In this document: piece by piece, positions 43,300 to 55,235 of the stretch | Layout: each line of letters begins with the position of its first letter | How positions within the stretch are numbered: the first letter of the stretch is position 1 | Source of the DNA: Hexactinellida sp. DTS-2022 | Taxonomy: Eukaryota; Porifera; Hexactinellida | Direction: 5' to 3' | Length of the DNA stretch: 64,000 nucleotides | NCBI GenBank assembly: GCA_028753945.1 | Contig: JAPNXP010000009.1 | Span: 2,108,001-2,172,000 of the forward strand | Position numbers and translations under genes: made by a program | The notes under the pieces: generated by a model | What the model was told of the DNA's origin: nothing | Database searches by the model: none | The model's input: only the letters and a program-made list of their open reading frames with translations

Positions 43300-45852
43300 T
43301 GTTTCTATCTTATATGATCTCTGAGATTTATGATATATAATTAATTAGTATAAATAAAAATTAATATTATTTATAATTTAATACCAATTTCAATGTCAAC
43401 TTACAATTATTAAGTTAAATTATTTGCAATAATTATTAATTTAAATTCAATTTCACTATCATATTTGAATTCAGCGCACTCGAAACCCCCAATAATCTAA
43501 TTCGAACCGTCTCTATAAGTTAAACACAGAGCGAATAAATTAGATTTAAATATGTCATGTATCCATTGTGCAAAAATATTCTCTCAGAAGTAAATATACA
43601 GTAGAGCCTCTGAACAACGGACACCTTGGGACCGGAACCGTTGTCCGTTATTTAGAGGTTGTCCGCTATTTAGAGGTTGCTTTTCTATTAGACATATGCT
43701 AAATAAATAAATCCGTGCCACGAGGATTGTCCGTTATTTAGAGGTTGTCCGCTATTTGGAGTGTCCGTTATGGGAGGCTCCACTGTAATCACATAATCTG
43801 TCGTTGTTATGGAATGTAAAATCTTAGTTTTCAATTAGAAAATAGAAGCCTACTCGATTTCACAAGTGGAATCAATATGATTATCGCAAGTTTAAACAAT
43901 AGTGTAAGATTTAACAAGTTTAATCAATATATTTATTACAAGTTGAAACAATGGAATTATATTTAACAGTTTTACTGAAACTGAAGTGTGAGTAAACAAA
44001 GGAATTTAAACCCCAATTTGTGGCATAAATTAACGTAAAGTTGAGTACTTTTTATTTTCCAAAAGGTGTAGAATTAAATTAGCTATCCAATAAAAAATTT
44101 TATCAAATTCACAAGGTATTATTTCATGTAATAACCATAATTAGTTTAAATAGGTGTTAAAATTATTTGATCAAAAATCGTAACCCCAGGTGCAAATTAG
44201 ACGGTCACTCCGCACCAGCATGCCAAGTTTCAGCCCTCAATGTATACAGGTGTGGCCAGGGCACCTGCTACGGAGAAAAAAAATCCAAAATTGCAGCCTG
44301 TGCCGACGCATGTTCCTTTGGTGGCACTATATTTTGTTGGTTGTTTATTTATAGTGCCGCCAAAAGAACATGCTGTCTGCGCAGGCTGCAATTTTGGATT
44401 TTTCTTCGCCATGTCATCATCACTATGAAGGTGTTAAATTATTTCAAAAAGGTGTTACAGAAGGCATCGACCCTTAGAGTGGTGGAAGTTTCCATTTAGT
44501 TCATATAATTTTAGAGATATTCAAGTTTGAGTAGAATATAATAGCTGATGACTCAGCATTTTTTATGTGTGTGTTGGGTCATCACCCAACATCAACTAAC
44601 CCATTTTAAATATCGAATTAACAAAATTGTAAAAATACATTTTTTTGACGATGTCATAATCACCTCAAGGTGTCAAGACCCACTTGTATAGGTGGTACCT
44701 GGCATAAGGACCAATTGATAAATTGAAAGTTTGTTTCTATCTTGTATCATCTCTGAGATTAATGAAATTTATCTAATTAGTATAAATATTTTATTTATTT
44801 ATTTATCATTTAACACCATTATTATATACAGCAAAATAAATTAAGTTCAATTATTTGCAATTATTATTAATTTAAATTGAATTTCGACTATAATATTTGA
44901 ATTCCACGCACTCGATAACCCCAATAATCTATTTGGAACCGTCTATAAGTTAAATACAAAATGAATTAATTATAATTAATTAAGTCCGTCATTAATTGTG
45001 CAAGAATATTCTCGCCGAAATAAATATAATCACTTAATCTGTCGTTGTTGTGGAATGTAAAATCTTAACGGTTCCATCATAAACCATCTTTAGTTTAATG
45101 CCATTCATTCATTATGTATTGATAATAAATTATATTATTAGTTATTTATTTTAGCAATGTTATCCATGGTTGGTTGAGTTGAGTCAACAAATTCCTTATA
45201 TTATATTATTTAATTTAATCAATTGTATAGTAATACTAAAATTGAATAGAAGCCAGCTGGAATTTATAAGTTGAATCAATATAATTATCTCAAGTTGAAT
45301 CACTAGAGTAGGATTTAACAAGTTAAATCAATATAATTATTACAAGTTGAAACAATAGAATTAGATTTAACACTTTACTGAAATTGAAGTGTCAGTAAAC
45401 AAAGAAATTTCTACCTCCATTTATGGCAGAAATTGACCCCTTTATTGAAAAATTTCTTCTCCCATCAGACGCAGAATTTTATGGCGAATCCAAATGTGAA
45501 ATAAAATTTTGGGGTTTAGTAAAACATTTTTTGAGTTATGGACCAGACAAATTTTGAAAGGTGTTAAAGATGTGTCAAAAATTTGTCAAGAAAAAATTGT
45601 ACCCCCAGGTGCAAATTAGACGTCGACTCCGAACCTACATTCCAAGTTTCAGCCCTCTATGTATATAGGTGTGGCCAGGGCACCTGCTACGGAGAAATAA
45701 AAATAATAAAAATAAAAAAATCCAAAATTGCAGCCTGTGCCGACGCATGTTCCTTTGGTGGCACTATATTTTGTTGGTTGTTTATTGATAGTGCCTCCAA
45801 AAGAAGCTGTCGGCGCAGGCTGCAATTTTGGATTTTTTTTTCGCCATGTCAT
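43300..45852 (+). repeat. Duplicated block, copy A (left part)
   Basis: Bases 43300-45852 are almost identical to 50890-53442 at a fixed offset of 7590, with only a handful of single-base differences visible. After the inserted element, copy A continues at 50572-50885, matching 53443-53757. The repeated unit is about 2.87 kb, a recent tandem duplication inside the array. Confidence 0.92.
43599..43785. mobile_element. pogo-like MITE, AACGGACA family, in copy A
   Basis: Ends CAGTAGAGCCTCTGAACAAC and GGGAGGCTCCACTG, flanked by TA. It was carried along in the duplication and so also appears at 51189-51375. Confidence 0.9.
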
Positions 45853-46350
45853 TGTCGCAGGCGAAATTGAGTACCAGGCGAGATTGAGTCTCATTTTCGC
45901 CTGGTACTCAATTTCGCCTGCGAGGGTCAGGCGAGATTGAGTACCAGGCGAAATGGAGTCATAATACTTATAGAAAATTTATAACTAAATATTATGGGTT
46001 GTTAAAAATTGATTATATCCAGATCTAATCCCGCGATTTGTTCACTTCCAAATGTTAAAATACTAGGTAATCAAGTATGCTGAATACGAATTTGACGCTC
46101 ACAAATTTCTATTATGTCTATTTATTGTTGTTATTTACAATATAGGTAAAAAATTAAGGAATATTCCAAATTAACATAGAGACTAGCGGTTATTTTAAGT
46201 AATTGCATAGTATACTAAATACGAATTTATGTCTAGAATTAACTACATATGTACTTGCAAATAAGTGCTGTTTGTTGTTAAAGAGACACTTAGTGACACT
46301 TGTATTTGAGATACATACTAATTTCTAAGCCACTTACTAAGTTACTAATA

Positions 46351-46472
46351 GGCGTCGTTACTCGCCCGGGTGCCCGGAAGGGTTGCCCTTATGCTACTAA
46401 TACTATACCCGGAGTTTCCCCGGAATTTCCTGGCTGCCCGAAGGATTGACCTTTGCATTTACGACGCCTATG
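46351..46472. mobile_element. Small MITE, TAGGCGTCGT ends
   Basis: TAGGCGTCGTTACTCGCCCG at the left and TACGACGCCTATG at the right, inverted. Flanks AAGTTACT and CACTTACT agree at six of eight positions, a likely worn hAT duplication. Nested in the 4.7-kb element. Confidence 0.6.
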
Positions 46473-47282
46473 CACTTACTGTATAGCGTCAGGACTCTGG
46501 AGGGAGGTGTCGACCCCACCCTCAAGTAAGGGGAGAGTATCTTGTTGTTCCCAATATTTTATTCAATGGTAAATTCTGGGGCTACGGTTACGATTCAATT
46601 TCTCGCCACGGTTAGCCAGTCAACCGCCCATGCTGATCACCACAGTAGAACATTATTTATACTACATAATTAGTAAAGTTCAGCTTTGTTTTTATTCCTT
46701 ACTACTGCTACATTTCGTCCTTCAGAAAATATTAAATCAAGGCTGAATTCGGTTAACCGCCGCTAATACCGGTTAACTGTTACGGATTTTAGTGATCAGT
46801 TAACCGATATGTTAATATTACAATTTACAATTAGAAGTACAAATTATTGGATAACAGTGTGAATTTGCACGCATTTTGTTCAGAATATAATAATTGTTTA
46901 TCTTATTACCCATAGTCACAGATATATTTTGGTGACAACACAGTGTAGAAGTAACCTGAAGTGATAAACTTGTACGCAGTTAATTGTACTAATAGAGTAC
47001 TTGGCTAAAAGAATGTGTTTTTCGTTACTACAATTTAGATATTTTCTGAGAAATGTCTATATATTTTGTTATAACTTTCAGTGGCGGTTAACCGGTTAAC
47101 CGTAGTGTGAAGATAATCGTAACCGTGGCCTCAAAATGGTTAACCAACCTCACCCTTAACTATTGTTTATACAAGGCTTGATTTGTTAACCAGCTGGCTA
47201 GCGGTTGCATATTTCGTTAACCAGTTAGCTAGCCGGCCTGTTGATAATCAGCAGCTAGCAGTATTATTTGGAAATTATCTTA
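46473..47282. other. Interior of the 4.7-kb element, CGGTTAACC motifs
   Basis: Non-coding. Direct and inverted copies of CGGTTAACCG occur at about 46610, 46750, 46795, 47088 and 47750. They may be fragments of another MITE family also seen at 9434-9510. Confidence 0.4.
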
Positions 47283-47532
47283 CAGTACATCCTCGCTAGT
47301 CCGAACAGGAGATCCAACGTATATTACAATGGAATCCTATATTAATAAGTCTCAGACAATAAATTAGGTAGTATACTACATGTTTAGTTGGATTAAAATG
47401 CTTTGGACAAGTTTGATCCAAATTATCGGAATCTCATGTAATAGAGGCCAATAGAAAATGTATTACTTCACTAATCGGAACAGAAATTTTTAAATCGGAA
47501 CACCTCTGTTGGGATTAGCGAGGAAGTACAGT
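47283..47532. mobile_element. pogo-like MITE, CATCCTCGCTAGTCCGAAC ends
   Basis: CAGTACATCCTCGCTAGTCC on the left pairs with GGGATTAGCGAGGAAGTAC on the right, and TA lies at both edges. Nested in the 4.7-kb element. Confidence 0.72.
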
Positions 47533-48044
47533 ATAAATAATTAAAATATCTGAATTTTGTTGAAAATGATGATCATAAATCCATTTCTCATCACCACAAT
47601 GACTACATTATATATTTTCTGTAACTACACTGTTTCTAACTTGCTCAAATTTCGAAATGTATTAGTTAATGACTACTACTTATGGAGTAATACTTTATAA
47701 TACTGAGTCCTACACTGTAGTATAAACAAAACGAATAATAATTGTAGCCTCAGAACGGTTAACAACCCCACCCTTGGTTTATAGGAATTTACTACATACA
47801 TATGGAATTGCATATATTTAAGATTACCATATTCTAACAAAATTAATATAATTTAAATTAGTGTTTTATATACGCAATTACATTGATATTATTTAACTAG
47901 ATTAACAGAGCGGTTAACTGCTCAATTAAATATGTAACAGTTAATTAGCAGCTGTTAAGCGGTCACCCGGCAAAACCGAATTTAGTCTAGACCTGTGAAT
48001 TGAGTCTAGTCTGTAGGTATCGTTTCGCCCCTCATAATATTATT

Positions 48045-48240
48045 TGGGGTGGCCGTTAATAGACAGCCGGGACACCGGATCAAAACCTCTTGAATAAGAT
48101 AGGTTACGAGATAGCAAAACAATTATTGAACTACCAGAATTATAACTGGTGGATAACCTTATCCTAAAGAATGCACTATTGTTAGCCCGCCTATGGTCTC
48201 GCGGGCTACCAAATCCGGCAGTGCTTAAGCAGACCACAAT
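48045..48240 (-). other. Compact GC-richer segment with several short stems
   Basis: On the minus strand this ~195-bp piece contains TAGCCCGC...GCGGGCTA (8-bp stem), ACCAG...CTGGT and CCGG..CCGG, and GGTTTTGATCCGG resembles a worn pol III B box. A 65-codon minus frame spans it without known domains. It might be a SINE or structured RNA remnant; I cannot decide. Confidence 0.3.
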
Positions 48241-49130
48241 AATATATATATTAAAAGCACAATAGTTCTTTGTAAGTGTGTGTGTGTGTGAGTAGGTATG
48301 TGTTTGTCCGGATTACATTAAAGTAATTCGGAGATAAAAAACGCATCTCTATTTGAGATAAAAACTAACTAGAGGCCTGCATTTGTCCGGCTCCGTATGT
48401 CGGCATTTGTCAAAAATTCCAAATATCAAATGTTTAGAATTTTCCGACTACTTTGTCTCTATGTTTATGCTGGCATTTCTCCGACTGTTTATTAAGTATC
48501 GCAATGTGAGTATTCAATAACAGTTGTAATTTATTTATGTTTTCACTCAACACAATTTTTGTTGATATATGTACTTTTCACATCTTGTGTTTTATTTAAA
48601 CATGATATATTGGCTAATAATAGAATACGTATAATAAATATATTAATGCTATTTAGTAATTGATATTTAAATTAACATGGATTTTACTTTGGCTCAATAT
48701 AAATAAAATCGCTGTTCAAAATATAGAACATATGAAGGTCACAAGTTGTTTGTATCCAAAAGAAAGATAATCAATATACTAGGCTTGTGCTCTTTTTAGC
48801 TAAGCTCAGTCAAGAATGTAATCATATTAGTTAGCTTTCACAGTCAATATGTGTTACTGTGCTATTTCTTTTTCAGTCGTTACATAGCACCTTTTTTATA
48901 GAAAGTGCTCCTGAATTAACATTTAACAAGTCCTCTTAGTGTGTAAGAGGTTTTCTGCTGAGCACCCATTAGGGTCGCTGGCTATACTTACTCGCACTTG
49001 ACACCCACTATAGTTAGGGCTGACTTCACCTGTCCAAAGATTATATTACTTAGTGAAAGTAAAATGTAATGAAGCTTCTAAATAATTTTTATTATCAATT
49101 ATATAATTTATATTACATATAATTACAATA

Positions 49131-49217
49131 AACATTTATTGTTTGTTTGAAGGTACGAGAAACGAAATGACTTTCAGACCCTGTAGACATGCAAATTGGT
49201 GTAGATTGCAGAATTAA
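49131..49217 (+). pseudogene. RING-finger remnant of a MULE transposase
   Basis: Read in frame, the segment gives a C at the CxxC position, then TRNEMTF, PCRHANWC and a stop. It aligns with the RING of the 6.4-kb MULE (RTETWIFMPCRHANCCTEC) including the rare PCRHAN block. The first Cys and the last pair are lost. No other part of the transposase was recognised nearby. Confidence 0.75.
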
Positions 49218-49539
49218 ATTAAATAACTTGGATTAACATTCGTATTTGTCATTCACCAATTCAGAGCAGTTTCGAAATAATATCATTTAGAAGTTCCTTA
49301 ATTCCCACACACTGACCTTGAGTTTGAGATTTTCTGATTAATTCCCAATCCCATTCTGAATGGACTGGGATTAATCTTAAAATCTTTAAAACTATAATTT
49401 CCATAGGGATTTGGCCCCATCTCTGGTTGCATATTATAACAATTGTTATTTTTAGACTATTTTCCAATATTGAGAAAGTAGTCTGAAAAATGTCAACATC
49501 TTAGATTCGGAGAATTCCCACATACGGAGTTTGACGTAG

Positions 49540-49680
49540 TCTCGGAATGGGATTAGTAGGGCCCATAGGTTAGTCCATTACGGTGACATTGGGAGGCCAT
49601 TGCACATTGGTGATTCAATTGGCAAACTTTTGCATGTCCATGGCCCTACCAACCATACCAGAGCCTACGCCTTTGTATTG
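49540..49680. mobile_element. GTAGGGCCC / GGCCCTAC MITE
   Basis: GATTAGTAGGGCCCATAGGT and CCATGGCCCTACCAACCATA with AGCCTACGCC form an inverted pair. A related GGGCGTAG...TTGGTAGGGCC piece is at about 62876-62942. Confidence 0.45.
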
Positions 49681-50885
49681 TTAATTTATAGATGCACATT
49701 TAAACACATTTACTACATAATTAGAAGGTAATTACTCATTTACTCACTATACATTCTCAACTGAGTGATATTGATAAGCTGATTTAACAGCAAAACCAGC
49801 TATTAAACCAACTAACAAGAACCAGCTTATCAGTAAAGAATGTGTCCGTTTAATTATATTCTGTTTATTTAGTAAATGTATTTAAAATAATATGTATTGA
49901 AGATTAAACTGGTGGCTTGAGTGGAATGGTTTGAATTCGCGAGTAGATTACGATAGATATTTATTACGAGCCTATAATCTCGTTCGCTTTTGCTAGCGAA
50001 TATATTTACATTTTAACCTCGCTTTATAATAAACTTATAAAAGGACTCGTATTCATTTTTACAATGTTCAATATTAATTTATATACGTTCTATATGATAC
50101 TTGTTTGCTTACTTACTTATAATTTAAAATCTCAATCTTATTCTTAGTCATTAATTCCCCAACTTTAACAACAAACAGCCCTTATTTGCAAGTAGTTAAT
50201 TCTAAATTCGTATTTAGCATATGCAATTACTTAAAATAATCGTCTAATCTCTATGTAAATTCTAATATTTTACAAACTTGTTTACCTATATTGTCAATAA
50301 CAACAATAAATATTTGGATTAGAAACTTGTGAGTGTCAAATTCGTATTCAGCATACTTTGTTTACCTAGTATGATAAGTGAACGAATAACTGGATTAGAT
50401 CTGGGATATAATCAATTTTTAACAACCCATAATATTTAGTTATAAATTTTCTATAAGTATTATGACTCCATTTCGCCTGGTACTCAATCTCGCCTGACCC
50501 TCGCAGGCGAAATTGAGTACCAGGCGAAAATGAGACTCAATCTCGCCTGGTACTCAATTTCGCCTACAACATCATCATCACTATGAAGGTGTTAAATTAT
50601 TTCAAAAAGGTGTTACATAAGGCATCGGCCCTTAGAGTGGTGGAAGTTTCCATTTAGTTCATATAATTTTAGAGATATTCAAGTTTGAGTAGAATATAAT
50701 AGCTGATGACTCAGCATTTTTTATGTGAGTGTTGGGTCATCACCCAACATCAACTAACCCATTTTAAATATCGAATTAACAAAATTGTAAAAACACATTT
50801 TCTTAACAATGTCATCATCACCTCAAGGTGTCAAGATCCACTTGTATAGGTGGTACGTGCCATAAGGACCAATTGATAAATTGAA

Positions 50886-53757
50886 AGTTTGTTTCTATCT
50901 TATATGATCTCTGAGATTTATGATATATAATTAATTAGTATAAATAAAAATTAATATTATTTATAATTTAATACCAATTTCAATGTCAACTTACAATTAT
51001 TAAGTTAAATTATTTGCAATAATTATTAATTTAAATTCAATTTCACTATCATTTTTGAATTCAGCGCACTCGAAACCCCCAATAATCTAATTCGAACCGT
51101 CTCTATAAGTTAAACACAGAGCGAATAAATTAGATTTAAATATGTCATGTATCCATTGTGCAAAAATATTCTCTCAGAAGTAAATATACAGTAGAGCCTC
51201 TGAACAACGGACACCTTGGGACCGGAACCGTTGTCCGTTATTTAGAGGTTGTCCGCTATTTAGAGGTTGCTTTTCTATTAGACATATGCTAAATAAATAA
51301 ATCCGTGCCACGAGGATTGTCCGTTATTTAGAGGTTGTCCGCTATTTGGAGTGTCCGTTATGGGAGGCTCCACTGTAATCACATAATCTGTCGTTGTTAT
51401 GGAATGTAAAATCTTAGTTTTCAATTAGAAAATAGAAGCCTACTCGATTTCACAAGTGGAATCAATATGATTATCGCAAGTTTAAACAATAGTGTAAGAT
51501 TTAACAAGTTTAATCAATATATTTATTACAAGTTGAAACAATGGAATTATATTTAACAGTTTTACTGAAACTGAAGTGTGAGTAAACAAAGGAATTTAAA
51601 CCCCAATTTGTGGCATAAATTAACGTAAAGTTGAGTACTTTTTATTTTCCAAAAGGTGTAGAATTAAATTAGCTATCCAATAAAAATTTTTATCAAATTC
51701 ACAAGGTATTATTTCATGTAATAACCATAATTAGTTTAAATAGGTGTTAAAATTATTTGATCAAAAATCGTAACCCCAGGTGCAAATTAGACGGTCACTC
51801 CGCACCAGCATGCCAAGTTTCAGCCCTCAATGTATACAGGTGTGGCCAGGGCACCTGCTACGGAGAAAAAAAATCCAAAATTGCAGCCTGTGCCGACGCA
51901 TGTTCCTTTGGTGGCACTATATTTTGTTGGTTGTTTATTTATAGTGCCGCCAAAAGAACATGCTGTCTGCGCAGGCTGCAATTTTGGATTTTTCTTCGCC
52001 ATGTCATCATCACTATGAAGGTGTTAAATTATTTCAAAAAGGTGTTACAGAAGGCATCGACCCTTAGAGTGGTGGAAGTTTCCATTTAGTTCATATAATT
52101 TTAGAGATATTCAAGTTTGAGTAGAATATAATAGCTGATGACTCAGCATTTTTTATGTGTGTGTTGGGTCATCACCCAACATCAACTAACCCATTTTAAA
52201 TATCGAATTAACAAAATTGTAAAAATACATTTTTTTGACGATGTCATAATCACCTCAAGGTGTCAAGACCCACTTGTATAGGTGGTACCTGGCATAAGGA
52301 CCAATTGATAAATTGAAAGTTTGTTTCTATCTTGTATCATCTCTGAGATTAATGAAATTTATCTAATTAGTAAAAATATTTTATTTATTTATTTATCATT
52401 TAACACCATTATTATATACAGCAAAATAAATTAAGTTCAATTATTTGCAATTATTATTAATTTAAATTGAATTTCGACTATAATATTTGAATTCCACGCA
52501 CTCGATAACCCCAATAATCTATTTGGAACCGTCTATAAGTTAAATACAAAATGAATTAATTATAATTAATTAAGTCAGTCATTAATTGTGCAAGAATTTT
52601 CTCGCCGAAATAAATATAATCACTTAATCTGTCGTTGTTGTGGAATGTAAAATCTTAACGGTTCCATCATAAACCATCTTTAGTTTAATGCCATTCATTC
52701 ATTATGTATTGATAATAAATTATATTATTAGTTATTTATTTTAGCAATGTTATCCATGGTTGGTTGAGTTGAGTCAACAAATTCCTTATATTATATTATT
52801 TAATTTAATCAATTGTATAGTAATACTAAAATTGAATAGAAGCCAGCTGGAATTTATAAGTTGAATCAATATAATTATCTCAAGTTGAATCACTAGAGTA
52901 GGATTTAACAAGTTAAATCAATATAATTATTACAAGTTGAAACAATAGAATTAGATTTAACACTTTACTGAAATTGAAGTGTCAGTAAACAAAGAAATTT
53001 CTACCTCCATTTATGGCAGAAATTGACCCCTTTATTGAAAAATTTCTTCTCCCATCAGACGCAGAATTTTATGGCGAATCCAAATGTGAAATAAAATTTT
53101 GGGGTTTAGTAAAACATTTTTTGAGTTATGGACCAGACAAATTTTGAAAGGTGTTAAAGATGTGTCAAAAATTTGTCAAGAAAAAATTGTACCCCCAGGT
53201 GCAAATTAGACGTCGACTCCGAACCTACATTCCAAGTTTCAGCCCTCTATGTATATAGGTGTGGCCAGGGCACCTGCTACGGAGAAATAAAAATAATAAA
53301 AATAAAAAAATCCAAAATTGCAGCCTGTGCCGACGCATGTTCCTTTGGTGGCACTATATTTTGTTGGTTGTTTATTGATAGTGCCTCCAAAAGAAGCTGT
53401 CGGCGCAGGCTGCAATTTTGGATTTTTTTTTCGCCATGTCATCATCACTATGAAGGTGTTAAATTATTTCAAAAAGGTGTTACATAAGGCATCGGCCCTT
53501 AGAGTGGTGGAAGTTTCCATTTAGTTCATATAATTTTAGAGATATTCAAGTTTGAGTAGAATATAATAGCTGATGACTCAGCATTTTTTATGTGAGTGTT
53601 GGGTCATCACCCAACATCAACTAACCCATTTTAAATATCGAATTAACAAAATTGTAAAAACACATTTTCTTAACAATGTCATCATCACCTCAAGGTGTCA
53701 AGATCCACTTGTATAGGTGGTACGTGCCATAAGGACCAATTGATAAATTGAAAGTTT
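50886..53757 (+). repeat. Duplicated block, copy B
   Basis: Copy B of the 2.87-kb unit, directly adjoining the end of copy A within the shared GAAAGTTTGTTTCTATCTT, the likely crossover site. It lacks the 4.7-kb insertion and contains the pogo-like MITE at 51189-51375. Confidence 0.92.
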
Positions 53758-55052
53758 GTTTCTATCTTCTATAGTCTCTGAGATTTATGATATTTAATTA
53801 ATTAGTATAAATAATTATTAATATTATTTATAATTTAACACCAATTTCAATGTCAACTTATATTTATAAAGTTTGATTATTTTGTCATAAATAATAAATT
53901 AATTTATTTGGCTATCAAATTTCAATTCCGCACACTCGATAACGCCTAATAAACAAATTGGGAGCATCTATATAAGTCATATACTGACTTAATTAATTAT
54001 AATTAATTACGTCAGTATATTAACAGTGCAAGAGTATTCTTGCAGAAGTAAATATAATCACATAATCTGTCGTTGTTATTGAAATCTATAATCTTAGTTT
54101 TCAATTGGAAAATAGAAGCCTACTCGATCTCACAAGTTGAATCAATATAATAATCACAAGTTGAAACAATAGAATTAGATTTAACACTTTCAACTGAACT
54201 GAAGTGTTAGTAAACAAAGGAAATTTCAACCCCCATTAATGGCAGGAATAAAACCTTTTTTGAAGGTTTTCTTCTCCCATCAGACGCAGAATTTTATGGG
54301 GAATCCAAATATGAAATAAAATTTTCGGGTTTAGTAAAACATATTTTGAGTTATGGACCAGACAAAATCTGAAAGGTGTTAAAGATGTGTCAAAAATTTC
54401 TTAATAAAAAATCGTAACCCCAGGTGCAAATTAGACGGTCCCACCGCACCTACATGCCAAGTTTCAGCCCATCAACTATAGAGCTCTGGCCAGGGTACCG
54501 TCTACGGAGAAAAAAAAAAAAATCCAAAATTGCAGCCTGGGCCGACGCATGTTCCTTTGGTGGCACTACATTTTGTTGGTTGTTTATTTATAGTGCCTCC
54601 AAAAGAACATTCTGTCGGCGCAGGCTGCAATTTTGGATTTTTTTTCGCCATGTCATCATCACTATGAAGGTGTTAAATTATTTCAAAAATGTGTTACAGA
54701 AGGCATCGACCCTTAGAGTGGTGGAAGTTTCCATTTAGTTCATATAATTTTAGAGATATTCAAGTTTGAGTAGAATATAATAGCTGATGACTCAGCATTT
54801 TTTATGTGTGTGTTGGGTCATCACCCAACATCAACTAACCCATTTTAAATATCGAATTAAAAAAATTGTAAAAGTACATTTTTTTGACGATGTCATAATC
54901 ACCTCAAGGTGTCAATACCCACTTGTATAGGTGGTACCTGGCATAAGGACCAATTGATAAATTGAAAGTTTGTTTCTATCTTGTATCATCTCTGAGATTA
55001 ATGAAATTTATCTAGTTAGTATAAATATTTAATTAATGTATTAATTATTTAA

Positions 55053-55235
55053 GAGATATCTTATATGTAGACCGTCTAGAAATAGACCAGGTTTTATTCC
55101 CTATACATTAGTATTACCCATAAAAAGCAGGGCAAGTGGTCTACAGAATTTATAGACGGTCTACTAAATTTTGGCTTATTTGTATGGGCTTTTATAGACC
55201 GTCTATTTCTAGACGGTCTACATATAAGGATGCTC
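55053..55235. mobile_element. 183-bp MITE with 9-bp TSD ATTATTTAA
   Basis: Arms of ~35 bp begin GAGATATCTTATATGTAGAC at the left and, inverted, GAGCATCCTTATATGTAGAC at the right; both go on into CGTCTAGAAATAGAC. Flanked by perfect 9-bp ATTATTTAA (55044-55052, 55236-55244). A 9-bp duplication fits Mutator-type transposition. Inserted in an array monomer. Confidence 0.92.

Larger units (their letters stand above)
45853..50571. mobile_element. 4.7-kb TIR element inserted in the array
   Basis: Inverted arms of about 430 bp (45853-46282 and ~50150-50571) begin with GCAGGCGAAATTGAGTACCA-type sequence, repeated in both directions at the tips. The empty site is present in the duplicated block at about 53440 (GCCATGTCATCATCACTATG). 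The flanks share at least TCAT (45849-45852, 50572-50575); a longer target duplication is not clean. Long arms and an internal RING-finger remnant point to a deleted Mutator-like element. Non-autonomous. Confidence 0.85.
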
